Below are positions 52,158-60,618 of a stretch of DNA of 64,000 nucleotides, piece by piece (the first letter of the stretch is position 1; the number at the start of each line of letters is the position of its first letter). The translations under genes and the position numbers were made by a program. The notes under the pieces are model-generated. The model was not told where the DNA came from, searched no databases, and saw only the letters and a program-made list of their open reading frames with translations. Where the stretch lies: NCBI GenBank assembly GCA_014268975.2, contig CP077096.1, forward strand, positions 3,137,501-3,201,500, written 5' to 3'. The DNA comes from Pseudomonas wayambapalatensis. Its GTDB lineage: Bacteria > Pseudomonadota > Gammaproteobacteria > Pseudomonadales > Pseudomonadaceae.

Positions 52158-52267
52158 GGCGAAGCTCCACGTCGGTCGAAAGGTCAGCTCATTTCGCCGC
52201 AGTGGTGTGTCCCCGATGTATCGAGAAGCGAGGGAATTTGTATGGCAATCGGTCACCGGGGCCCGCT

Positions 52268-52285
52268 GATACAGTGGGATACAAA
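52268..52285 (+). promoter_or_regulatory. 10-bp-phased direct repeat, copy 3
   Basis: GATACAGTGGGATACAAA: TACAG-N5-TACAA, 15 of 18 identical to copy 1. It is 110 bp upstream of the small frame and 265 bp upstream of the DUF692 gene, in the same relative orientation that copy 1 has to the DUF2790 gene. It touches the base of the DUF4174 terminator. Confidence 0.5.
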
Positions 52286-52309
52286 AACGCCGGTCTGCAA
52301 AGACCGGCG
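52283..52309 (-). terminator. Rho-independent terminator of the DUF4174 gene
   Basis: Leftward transcription gives stem CGCCGGTCT / AGACCGGCG (9 bp) with a 4-nt loop, then TTTTT. It starts 8 bp after the DUF4174 stop. Confidence 0.85.
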
Positions 52310-52317
52310 CTGGCGGT

Positions 52318-52878
52318 TCAGTCGTCCAGTGGCTTGGGCGGTGCTGCCGGCTTGGCCGGTTTGGCGGCCTTGCCAGTTTCTTTCGCCTTGGGCTCCGAGG
52401 CCGGGGCAGCGGCTACCGGCTCGGGGGCAGCAATGGCTTTCTCTGCCGCCGGCAGTTCGTCAACGGCCTTGAAAATCGCCTGCGGGTCGATCTTCTCACC
52501 GCTTTCATCATCCTTGAGCATGTGGCGCTCGCCATCCTTGCCGATCAGGATCACCTTGGTGCCCTTGCTCGCGCCAAGCTTGAGTTCGCGGATCAGCGCC
52601 ATGGTGGTCTGCTGCTCGAGGTTCTTGTCTTCGCGTTTACCCATCATCTGGGCGACGCTGAACAGCACCAGCTTGCGATCCTTGAACCCGGCCTGGGTGG
52701 CCGGATCCTTCATGGCCTCCTCCAACCCGCGCAACGTCGGGTCGGCGCTGCTGGGGGCGATCACGACCAATGGCCGTGCCTTGCCCAGCTCCTTGGCCAG
52801 GGGCGCATCGCTGTCGGCAGCCAGCAGCGGGGCAGCGACGGCAAGCAGAGTGGCGAGGGTCAGTGACCGGACGAGCAT
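52318..52878 (-). CDS. DUF4174 secreted protein with Ala/Pro/Lys-rich tail
   Basis: A 186-residue periplasmic protein: signal peptide (about 1-21), a DUF4174 domain (about 25-130) of thioredoxin-like or Rossmann-like appearance (ARPLVVIAPSSADPTLRGL, and TKVILIGKDGERHMLKDDES), then a low-complexity tail rich in Ala, Pro and Lys. No cysteine is present, so it is not a redox thioredoxin. AAGGAG 8 nt before ATG 52878. It has its own strong terminator and so is a separate transcription unit from the DUF692 operon. The 200-bp gap to the NEL gene (52879-53078) shows no other gene. Confidence 0.8.
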   Translation of the reverse strand: MLVRSLTLATLLAVAAPLLAADSDAPLAKELGKARPLVVIAPSSADPTLRGLEEAMKDPATQAGFKDRKLVLFSVAQMMGKREDKNLEQQTTMALIRELKLGASKGTKVILIGKDGERHMLKDDESGEKIDPQAIFKAVDELPAAEKAIAAPEPVAAAPASEPKAKETGKAAKPAKPAAPPKPLDD

Positions 52879-53078
52879 GTGTATCTCCTTGTTCTCTCGA
52901 TATATCAATGACTACAGATCATAGAGAAAGATCCGACACGGAGCCTAAACCACCTGAAGTGGAACATGCGCTGTGCAAAGGTAACTTCCGGTGTCCAGGC
53001 CTTCGCTCGGGACGTGCGGAAATGCCCGCCCCCCACTGCAGAGCATAGCCCAACAATGAACGCTGGCACCCTCGCCTC

Positions 53079-56000
53079 TCAGCCCATGCCGCTGCCACGG
53101 CTCGGCCCCGGCTGCGGCTCGGAAGTCGGCGGTGTTACCTGCGACGGGTTCTGCGCCAGCGCCGTTCGGGTCAGTTCGATGATGCGTGCCTGCACCGCCG
53201 CATCGTGCTCGGTCGACAACAGGTCCATCGTTTCGCGAAAGGTCTGGGAATCCATGCCAGTGCCCAAGGCGCGCATGCGCTCGGCAAATTCGCCATCGGC
53301 CAAGCGCATCTGAAGGCTGGCACGCTGCTCGCGCAGTTGTCGGTCGATATCCGCGTGCCGCTGCAGATGGGCCTCCAGGGCATCCCCCGTCAGGCCGCCG
53401 CGTTGAAGGTCAAGCTCGGCGGACTGAGCCTGAAGTCGTTGAACCTCGATACTCAAGGCTTGCACGGTATCGTCATAGGACCGGGTGCCTGTCGAGTCAT
53501 CGCCAGCCATCTCCTGAGCCACCTCGATACGCTCGAAGAACGGCCTCTTGATGGCGTCGAATTCCTCTTGATGGCTGTTCTTGAGGTGCTCGGTCCAGAA
53601 TTCACGCATGAACAGCGACTCGACCATGGCCTGCTCGGTTTCCCCCTCGCGCAGCCGCCGGCGGGCCGCAGCCAAACGCTCAGGGTTCAAGCCGGCAGTC
53701 TGCTGGTAGGCGATGTCTGACGGCTGTGCAGGCAGATCGAACTCATCGCGCAACATGACCCGGTAGGCCAATTCGACCTCGATTTCATCGGGGTCGCTCC
53801 CCGCGACCACACGACCGGCAATGTCATCGACGGCAATCCGTTCGATTTCATCCAGGCGCCACAGCTGCCGCCCCAGGTGCACCAATGCCGCATCCTGGGC
53901 ACCGCCCCGGGCGTCAACCAGTGCCTTCCAGACCAGCATGCGCACTTCCAGCCGACTGAAGTTCCCGATGACACTGTCCTGGCAGGTCCTGGGCAACATC
54001 GCCTGGGTGAACAGTTCCTCGCGCAACTGCTCATGCTCGCGCATCGCCAGAATCATGCTGTTCACTCGCCGCCCAAGGTCTGTGCCGTGATTGCGAAAAT
54101 CCAGCGTTTCGGGCAGGCGGCGCAACAGGTCCATGAAATCGGCGCTGCCCGGCGCCTCGGCCAGCCCATTCCAATGCTCGTCGAACAGTGCGGTGGAACC
54201 TGCATCGATCACCTGTCTCCAGATACCGCGTGCTCTGTCGAGCGTAGCAGCGACATCCCCCGCTTGATCGCCGGCATTCTCGGCTTCCAGCTCCTCTTCA
54301 ACCATCAGTTGATGACGAATCATGAAGCTGCGCAGGCGCTGGGTAGAGGTGGCGCTCAGCGGGTTATCGCTCAACAGCACCGAGCGGGCATACCACCTAG
54401 GGGCACTGAAGAAGTGGTCGGGAAGTTCGACAATTGCGTTGTGACGCAGGTCAGCGATCGCCAGAGAGCCGCGACTCAGCAAACCGTCAGGCAACTGGCT
54501 GATTCCGGTGTGCGCCAGCTGAAGGGAGCTCAGATGTGGCATGCTTGCCACGGAAAAACTACGCCCCAACGGGTTGTACGACAAATCCAGTAACCTCAGA
54601 TGCGTCAGTTGCAACAGCGTGGCTGCCTGGCGATCGTCCAGCACGATCCGATTGCCGGTGAGGTCCAGTTCCCGCAGTCGCGAGAGGTGACGTAACCGCG
54701 GCGGCAGGCGGGTAAGCCTGTTGCTGGGTAACTCGAGGACTTCCAGGCGACCGAACGCCCGCATGAAGGTGCTGGGAATCTCGGTCAAGCCAATGCCGCG
54801 CAACGACAACGACACCACATGATCGAAACTGACCTGTTGCGCAATCTCCGGGAGCGACTGCAATGACACGGCCCACAGGTTCAGACGTTGACCGATCACG
54901 CGCCCGAACTGGTCGTACACTCTGGGCAGGGTGCGCCGCCAGGCCGCGAGCAAGGCATCGCGCAGGTAGGCTCGCTCTCCACGGGCGCTCAGGCCGCCAG
55001 GCTGATTGGCCCACAACTGCAGGTGCGTCTCCAGCAAAGCCATCTCATCCTCTAGCCGAGTCAGCTCGATGTGAATGTTTGTGCCGCTGTTGCCGAGCAT
55101 GACCAGCCAGGTTCGCACCTCGTTGTCGCTCAGGTTCGGGTACAGGTTACGCACCCTGCCGAACAACGGCCGGCATCGCCCACGTCCGGCGCCGCGACCG
55201 CTCAACGGGTAACCGACCCGCCCATCCGCCAGACGTTGCGGCGCCCGGAACCAGCCTGCAGAGGCGCGCTTGCCGAGCATCCCCACCACTTGCGAGCGAC
55301 GGGCCGCCGTCGCGCGCGCCAGGGTCACACGCAGGTTGTGGGCCAGGGGCTCGGTCAACCACAGGGCCTCCCGCTGCCCGTCGTCCACCGCGCCACTCAG
55401 GACGTCGAACAGTTCGCCTTCCTTGAGCACCACCTCTGTTGCACCGTCGAGCAACTGGAAATGCCCATCGGTGTGAACCAGGGTCAGTGTGCGAACGGCC
55501 TGTGCGCGGTCTATCGACAGCAGTACCGGGCCGTCCGCCGAGCCCTCGCACAAGCGCCAGGCCACGTTGCGCGAAGCACCTGGTAGTGTGTCCAGCACTT
55601 GCAGCGCAACGCGGGCAAGATCGGCATTCTGGCTGGCATCCAGGTACAACCCTTCGAACACCCGGGCCACCCTGATACGCCACACCGCAGCGCCCGCCTG
55701 AGAGGCAAGGTCCATCGCCACCCGGCCGTTGTCCAGCAAGCGCCCACGATCGACCACACTGGCTTCGCGCAACAGTTGCGAGGCCGCCCGACTGTGCAGT
55801 GAAGAGAACTGTCGGCACAGACGCTCGACGCCCGCGTCTCCGGTTGGCTGCTCCAACGCATACAACTGCTCGAACAGACGCCTGCGTTCGGACCAGATCA
55901 GCTCCGCCAATGCCTGATCGGAAGCATCAGCGCCGCCGGACAGCAACCGTGCCTGACCGAGTACAGCCTCGTCGGTGGCTATGATCCCACTGCGCAATTG

Positions 56001-57965
56001 GCTGACCACTCGACGGATGCGCAGGTCCAGCCGATAGCGGACGACACTGTCCAGCCATTCGCCATCGGCCACACGTCCCTCGACATGGACCGCGCGCAGA
56101 TGCTGCGGTTGTATGTCGTGGGCGAGCAGGATTTCGTCGATCTGGTCGTCGTCCAGCTCGGCAAAGTCATGCCCCAGGCGCCGGAACGAACGCCGAGGCT
56201 CATCCCACTCCAGTGGTTGCTCCCACCACAGCCGCCAGCCGCCCGCACCATTGTGTCTGAGCACAGGCGCGTGGTTGTCGTCACCCTGCAAGCGCCAGCG
56301 CTGATCGCTACCCTGCGCAACCCGATAGTGCTGGCCATCCATTTCAATCCAGCAACCTTCGCCAGCACGGTATACACCTTGGTCGTCACGCAGCGCCCCG
56401 GCAGGCGGCGCATTGCGAAATGGCGTGAGGTCCTCCTTCCATAGCCGCGTGCTGCCGTCCTCCAGCCGGACCGGCAATAGGCTATCGACCAGCGCCGAAC
56501 GGCTCCAGGCCGCTCGCGCCACCTGCGCACCTGCCGCCGTGACTGCAATCATGGCTACATCGCCGGCGACGTTGAGCAGGTGATCGAGGGCCTCGCTGCT
56601 ATCCCCCTCGTGCCAGGCCTCGACACCGTGGTAGACCTCACCCAGCAGTTCCCATGCGGTCACTGCGAGCAACACCGCGCCCAGGGCCGGCACGAAGAGC
56701 CCCGCTATATTGAGCAAAGCCCAGCCTTCTGCGGACAAGCGCCGATCGTGCTCGCGCCGGACCTGTTCATCCACCGCAGCCGAGGGCACGGCAATCATCG
56801 CCGCATCGGCCTTGACCTGCGCAATGCGCGCACGGCCCAGCGCACTGAACAGCGAGCCTTCCAGGGTACTGGCAGTAGCCTGGTCGGTGATCTCCCAGGG
56901 GTGCATATGCTCTTCCAGTGCAATGTTCGCCAGGTCCGACACCCCCTGGTAGCCCGAAACAACGGCGGAAAAGAACGACTGCGCATCGCGGCGCAACACA
57001 AAGCGGCTGAAGAAACGCTGGTACCCGGGCAGGCGCAGGCGCTTGCCCAGGTCATTGGCAAAGTGGCGCAGGTCGGGGAATGCGCTCCACGGAGTCGTCG
57101 GATCGCCCGGAATATGGACCAGCACGCGGTAGCTGGAGCTGTACAGCGGGCTGAAGATCTCGTCACGAACATCCAGCACCACGATCTGCTCCAGGGTGCA
57201 CGCCAGCAGGCTCAGGCGCTTGCACTGCACCGGACGTCCTTCGAAGGTCAACGAGGCTTTCTGCGCGCAGAGATTGTGCACCAGCAGGTATTCGTCCTCG
57301 CTCAGAACACCTTTGAGCCGCGCAACGCAGGCATCAGCCAGCATGCCGTAGCGATGGGCCCGGCCGAACACCGATTCGGCGGCAGCGCCCGAATGGCTGT
57401 CCTGCTCCAGCACGGTGTGCAAATGGCGCTGGTATTGACCGCCCAGGTCCACAGACCGGCACAATGCAGCGAAACGGCGCGCGTTGGGCAGCCGGGCAGA
57501 TGCATTGCGAGGATCGCTTAGCCGGTTGCCGGGTAACTGCCCGCCGTCCTCGGTTTCCTCCTCGCGGAAATTGCGCAGCGCCGCCTCGACCAGGGGCATT
57601 TGCGTGTACACCGGCTCCGTCACCGGGTAACCGATGGGTATCGAGGTGAGCACTGGCTCGCGGTGACCACGACGAAACTGCAACGCGCGGACATCGAACG
57701 GCCCATCGACATGGGGCCTGAGGGCCTCGGCCAAACGCGTTTCGGCAAAGCTGTCCAGGGCGTCCAACTGCCCCATGATGGCTTGGGCCCGCGCCTGGAA
57801 ATACACGCTGAGCCTCATCGCCTCGTACAGGTGCTTGACCTGCTCCGGGGAAGCCTTGCGTAGCCAGTCCGGCAAACGCTGACCAATCACGGCGTCCTGA
57901 TGCAGTGCGTGAACATCAGGGACGGCGGTGGCGTCTTGTTCGTGCTGTACGCGGGGGGTCGTCAT
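53079..57965 (-). CDS. NEL-type E3 ubiquitin ligase effector with LRRs
   Basis: A 1628-residue protein, by far the largest here. N-terminal DUF6543-like region (about 25-650) with a hydrophobic pair of segments (about 410-445), a long middle region, leucine-rich repeats (about 1047-1215, such as LEVLELPSNRLTRLPP and LRELDLTGNRI), and a C-terminal NEL domain (about 1260-1560). The catalytic Cys1328 lies in RTCQDSV, matching the CxD motif of IpaH/SspH/SlrP ligases, where it carries ubiquitin. The tail is Pro/Ser/Gly-rich. AAGGAG 9 nt before ATG 57965. No secretion apparatus or chaperone gene is adjacent. Probably delivered into eukaryotic cells; route and target are unknown. Confidence 0.88.
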   Translation of the reverse strand: MTTPRVQHEQDATAVPDVHALHQDAVIGQRLPDWLRKASPEQVKHLYEAMRLSVYFQARAQAIMGQLDALDSFAETRLAEALRPHVDGPFDVRALQFRRGHREPVLTSIPIGYPVTEPVYTQMPLVEAALRNFREEETEDGGQLPGNRLSDPRNASARLPNARRFAALCRSVDLGGQYQRHLHTVLEQDSHSGAAAESVFGRAHRYGMLADACVARLKGVLSEDEYLLVHNLCAQKASLTFEGRPVQCKRLSLLACTLEQIVVLDVRDEIFSPLYSSSYRVLVHIPGDPTTPWSAFPDLRHFANDLGKRLRLPGYQRFFSRFVLRRDAQSFFSAVVSGYQGVSDLANIALEEHMHPWEITDQATASTLEGSLFSALGRARIAQVKADAAMIAVPSAAVDEQVRREHDRRLSAEGWALLNIAGLFVPALGAVLLAVTAWELLGEVYHGVEAWHEGDSSEALDHLLNVAGDVAMIAVTAAGAQVARAAWSRSALVDSLLPVRLEDGSTRLWKEDLTPFRNAPPAGALRDDQGVYRAGEGCWIEMDGQHYRVAQGSDQRWRLQGDDNHAPVLRHNGAGGWRLWWEQPLEWDEPRRSFRRLGHDFAELDDDQIDEILLAHDIQPQHLRAVHVEGRVADGEWLDSVVRYRLDLRIRRVVSQLRSGIIATDEAVLGQARLLSGGADASDQALAELIWSERRRLFEQLYALEQPTGDAGVERLCRQFSSLHSRAASQLLREASVVDRGRLLDNGRVAMDLASQAGAAVWRIRVARVFEGLYLDASQNADLARVALQVLDTLPGASRNVAWRLCEGSADGPVLLSIDRAQAVRTLTLVHTDGHFQLLDGATEVVLKEGELFDVLSGAVDDGQREALWLTEPLAHNLRVTLARATAARRSQVVGMLGKRASAGWFRAPQRLADGRVGYPLSGRGAGRGRCRPLFGRVRNLYPNLSDNEVRTWLVMLGNSGTNIHIELTRLEDEMALLETHLQLWANQPGGLSARGERAYLRDALLAAWRRTLPRVYDQFGRVIGQRLNLWAVSLQSLPEIAQQVSFDHVVSLSLRGIGLTEIPSTFMRAFGRLEVLELPSNRLTRLPPRLRHLSRLRELDLTGNRIVLDDRQAATLLQLTHLRLLDLSYNPLGRSFSVASMPHLSSLQLAHTGISQLPDGLLSRGSLAIADLRHNAIVELPDHFFSAPRWYARSVLLSDNPLSATSTQRLRSFMIRHQLMVEEELEAENAGDQAGDVAATLDRARGIWRQVIDAGSTALFDEHWNGLAEAPGSADFMDLLRRLPETLDFRNHGTDLGRRVNSMILAMREHEQLREELFTQAMLPRTCQDSVIGNFSRLEVRMLVWKALVDARGGAQDAALVHLGRQLWRLDEIERIAVDDIAGRVVAGSDPDEIEVELAYRVMLRDEFDLPAQPSDIAYQQTAGLNPERLAAARRRLREGETEQAMVESLFMREFWTEHLKNSHQEEFDAIKRPFFERIEVAQEMAGDDSTGTRSYDDTVQALSIEVQRLQAQSAELDLQRGGLTGDALEAHLQRHADIDRQLREQRASLQMRLADGEFAERMRALGTGMDSQTFRETMDLLSTEHDAAVQARIIELTRTALAQNPSQVTPPTSEPQPGPSRGSGMG

Positions 57966-58059
57966 GGCGTAGCGCTCCTTGGAAAAGAAGCGCAGGCTAG
58001 GTGGCAGCGGCCATGCTCGGGCAGTAGATAGATGCCACCCCGGCGGCAGCCGCCCCCCC

Positions 58060-60420
58060 TCAGAAGAGCAGGAGCTGGCGATCGGTCAGGCTGGCGAAGT
58101 CATCCCCCACGAACGGCAGGATCGCATCCGCCACCGGCTGCAACTGACGGCTCAGGTAGTGCTCGTGATCGACTGGCGACTGCAGGTTCTCCAGGGGCTC
58201 CGGGCCAGCCGTGGTGATGACGTAGCTGATCCAGCCGCCGCGCTGGTATTGCAGCGGGCGCCCCAGGCGCAAATTGTATTCATCGGCAAGACGCGCGGCG
58301 CGCACATGGGGTGGCACGTTGCGTTGGTAGTCCTGCAACGGACGACGCAAGCGCTTGCGATACACCAGCAGTTCATCCTGCTCGCCCAGCAGCGTGCGTC
58401 GTACATAATCGCGCACATAGTCGCGATAGGGCTGGCCACGGAAAATCCGGCCATACAGTTCCTGCTGGAACTGCCGGGCCAGCGGCGACCAATCGGTGCG
58501 TACCGACTCCAGCCCTTTGTAGACTACCTCGTCCTGACCGTCGGCGCGCTGCACCAACCCGGCATAGCGCTTCTTGCTGCCCTCCTCGGTGCCGCGGATG
58601 GTCGGCATCAGGAAGCGCCGGTAGTGGGTTTCGAACTGCAGCTCCAACGCACTGTGCAGGCCCATCTCCTGGCGCAGGTGTTCGCGCCACCACTGGTTGA
58701 CCTCGGCCACCAGTGCACGCCCGATACACGTCGCCTGATCCTCGTCATGCGCGCCCTTGAGCCAGACGAAGGTGGAGTCGGTGTCGCCATAGATCACGTC
58801 ATAACCACGTGCTTCGATCAAGGCGCGGGTCTGGCGCATGATCTGGTGCCCGCGCAGGGTGATCGACGAGGCCAGGCGCGGGTCGAAGAACCGGCAACCG
58901 CTGGAGCCAAGCACACCGTAGAAGGCGTTCATGATGATCTTCAGGGCCTGGGACAACGGGGCGTTACCCGCTTTCTTCGCCGCCTCGCGATTCTGCCAGA
59001 CGCGCTCGACGATGGCCGGCAAAGCGTGGCGGGTACGCGAGAAGCGAGCGCCACGAAAGCCCTCGACCGAGCTGGCCTGATCGGGCTCACGCAAGCCTTC
59101 CACCAGCCCCACCGGGTCGATCAGGAAGGTACGGATGATCGATGGATACAGACTCTTGTAGTCCAGCACCAGCACCGACTCGTAAAGGCCTGGCTGCGAG
59201 TCCATGACGAACCCGCCCGGGCTGGCCTCCCCCTCGCGGCTGCCCAGGCTCGGCGCGACGAAGCCCAGCCGGTGCATGGCCGGGATGTACAGGTGACAGA
59301 ACGCCGCCACCGAGCCGCCGCTGCGGTCCACCGGCAGGCCAGTCACCGTGGCACGTTCAAGAAGGAAGTCGAGCAGCCGGGTGTGCTCGAAGATGCGGGT
59401 GACCAGCTCGCAATCCTTGAGGTTGTAGCGCGCCAGGGCCGGCTTGTCCTCGGCGAACATCCGGTTGATCTCATCCATGCGCTGGTAGGGGGTGTCGATA
59501 GCCTTGCCTTCCCCCAGCAGGGTCTGGGCAACGTTTTCCAGACTGAACGAGGGGAAGCTCCAGGTCGCCGAGCGCAGGGCCTCGATGCCGTCGATCAACA
59601 GCCGCCCCGGCGCGTCGGCGAAGAAATGCGTACGGCTGCCATGCTCGCGCAGGGTCATCGGCGCACCGTCGCGACCCAGGCACAGAGGCACCTGCAATTG
59701 CCGAGCGTGATCGTGAAGGATGCGCAGGTCGAACTGCACCAGGTTCCAGCCGATGATCGCGTCCGGATCATGGCGTGCCAACCAGTGGTTGAGGCATTCG
59801 AGCAACTGGCCACGGTCGGCGCAGTAGTGCAGGTCGAAATCCTCTCCCTGCGCCTGGCCGTTGGCAGGGCCGAGCATATAGACCTGACGCTGGCCGCACC
59901 CCTCCAGCGCGATGCTGTACAACTCGCCACGTTCGCTGGTCTCGATATCCAGAGACACCAGGCGCAGGCTCGGTCGGTAGTCCGGATGAGGCTTGAGCTG
60001 TGCATCCACGACCGCTCCCTGGGCATCGACACGACCACCGAACGACACCGGCGCGGTAATGAAGCGCTCCATCAGATAGCGCTCCGGCGGCCGGATATCA
60101 GCCTCCAGCACCTCGACGCCGGCCGTGCGCAGGCGTTTGTCCAAGGCCATCAGCTGGCGGTGTTGGCGGCAGTACAGGCCCATGACCGGCCGCTGCTGAA
60201 AGTCGCGCAGCTCAAGGGGGCGCAACTCTGCGCCCGGCTCATCGGCGAGCAACAGTTGCGCGTGGGCGGCCTGCTGTGCGGGCACGAACGCCACCGAAAC
60301 CTGCGCGCCCAGGCGCACGCGCCGGGGGCCCTGGTCGGTGGCCAGCCAGAACTCCACGCACGTGCCGTCGGGGGTGTCATGCCAATGACGGGTCAGGACA
60401 AAACCCTGCTGCAGCTCCAC
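58060..60420 (-). CDS. polB: DNA polymerase II
   Basis: A 786-residue B-family polymerase used in replication restart and damage tolerance. Exonuclease motifs: [17 protein letters not shown] (Exo I), [10 protein letters not shown] (Exo II). Polymerase motifs: [13 protein letters not shown] (motif A, Asp420), [14 protein letters not shown] (motif B) and [10 protein letters not shown] (motif C, Asp546/Asp548). The frame stays open to 60570, but GTG 60420 is the likely start: GAGG is 5 nt upstream and [14 protein letters not shown] is the family N-terminus. I found no CTGT-N8-ACAG LexA box in the upstream 198 bp, although E. coli polB is SOS-controlled. Confidence 0.93.
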   Translation of the reverse strand: MELQQGFVLTRHWHDTPDGTCVEFWLATDQGPRRVRLGAQVSVAFVPAQQAAHAQLLLADEPGAELRPLELRDFQQRPVMGLYCRQHRQLMALDKRLRTAGVEVLEADIRPPERYLMERFITAPVSFGGRVDAQGAVVDAQLKPHPDYRPSLRLVSLDIETSERGELYSIALEGCGQRQVYMLGPANGQAQGEDFDLHYCADRGQLLECLNHWLARHDPDAIIGWNLVQFDLRILHDHARQLQVPLCLGRDGAPMTLREHGSRTHFFADAPGRLLIDGIEALRSATWSFPSFSLENVAQTLLGEGKAIDTPYQRMDEINRMFAEDKPALARYNLKDCELVTRIFEHTRLLDFLLERATVTGLPVDRSGGSVAAFCHLYIPAMHRLGFVAPSLGSREGEASPGGFVMDSQPGLYESVLVLDYKSLYPSIIRTFLIDPVGLVEGLREPDQASSVEGFRGARFSRTRHALPAIVERVWQNREAAKKAGNAPLSQALKIIMNAFYGVLGSSGCRFFDPRLASSITLRGHQIMRQTRALIEARGYDVIYGDTDSTFVWLKGAHDEDQATCIGRALVAEVNQWWREHLRQEMGLHSALELQFETHYRRFLMPTIRGTEEGSKKRYAGLVQRADGQDEVVYKGLESVRTDWSPLARQFQQELYGRIFRGQPYRDYVRDYVRRTLLGEQDELLVYRKRLRRPLQDYQRNVPPHVRAARLADEYNLRLGRPLQYQRGGWISYVITTAGPEPLENLQSPVDHEHYLSRQLQPVADAILPFVGDDFASLTDRQLLLF

Positions 60421-60571
60421 ATGGACCTCACACACTTGATCAAGCGCGGATTCTACTCGCTTTGCGCAAGCCTCGGGACGCCCCGCGATCCTGCAACCCA
60501 CGGAGGAATGTGAAAAATTTGGCGATTTTTTTGGCATACCACGCTTTCGGACCACGACAAATCCTGACACA

Positions 60572-60590
60572 CTTATTGCTAATCATTCTC
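60572..60590 (+). promoter_or_regulatory. Fur box upstream of the second siderophore receptor
   Basis: The 19-mer containing GCTAATCATTCTC matches the Fur consensus at 14 of 19 positions by hand alignment; 28 bp before the receptor start. Indicates iron repression. Confidence 0.65.
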
Positions 60591-60618
60591 ATAAGTACTA
60601 GCAACAAGGATATCTGGC

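Noticed and set aside
57979..60513. 844-codon open frame antisense to polB
   Set aside because: Shadow of polB, which has all B-family polymerase motifs; the antisense product has no domain and lacks a ribosome binding site.
60421..60618. Possible LexA box for polB
   Set aside because: No CTGT-N8-ACAG sequence is present between polB and the receptor gene.
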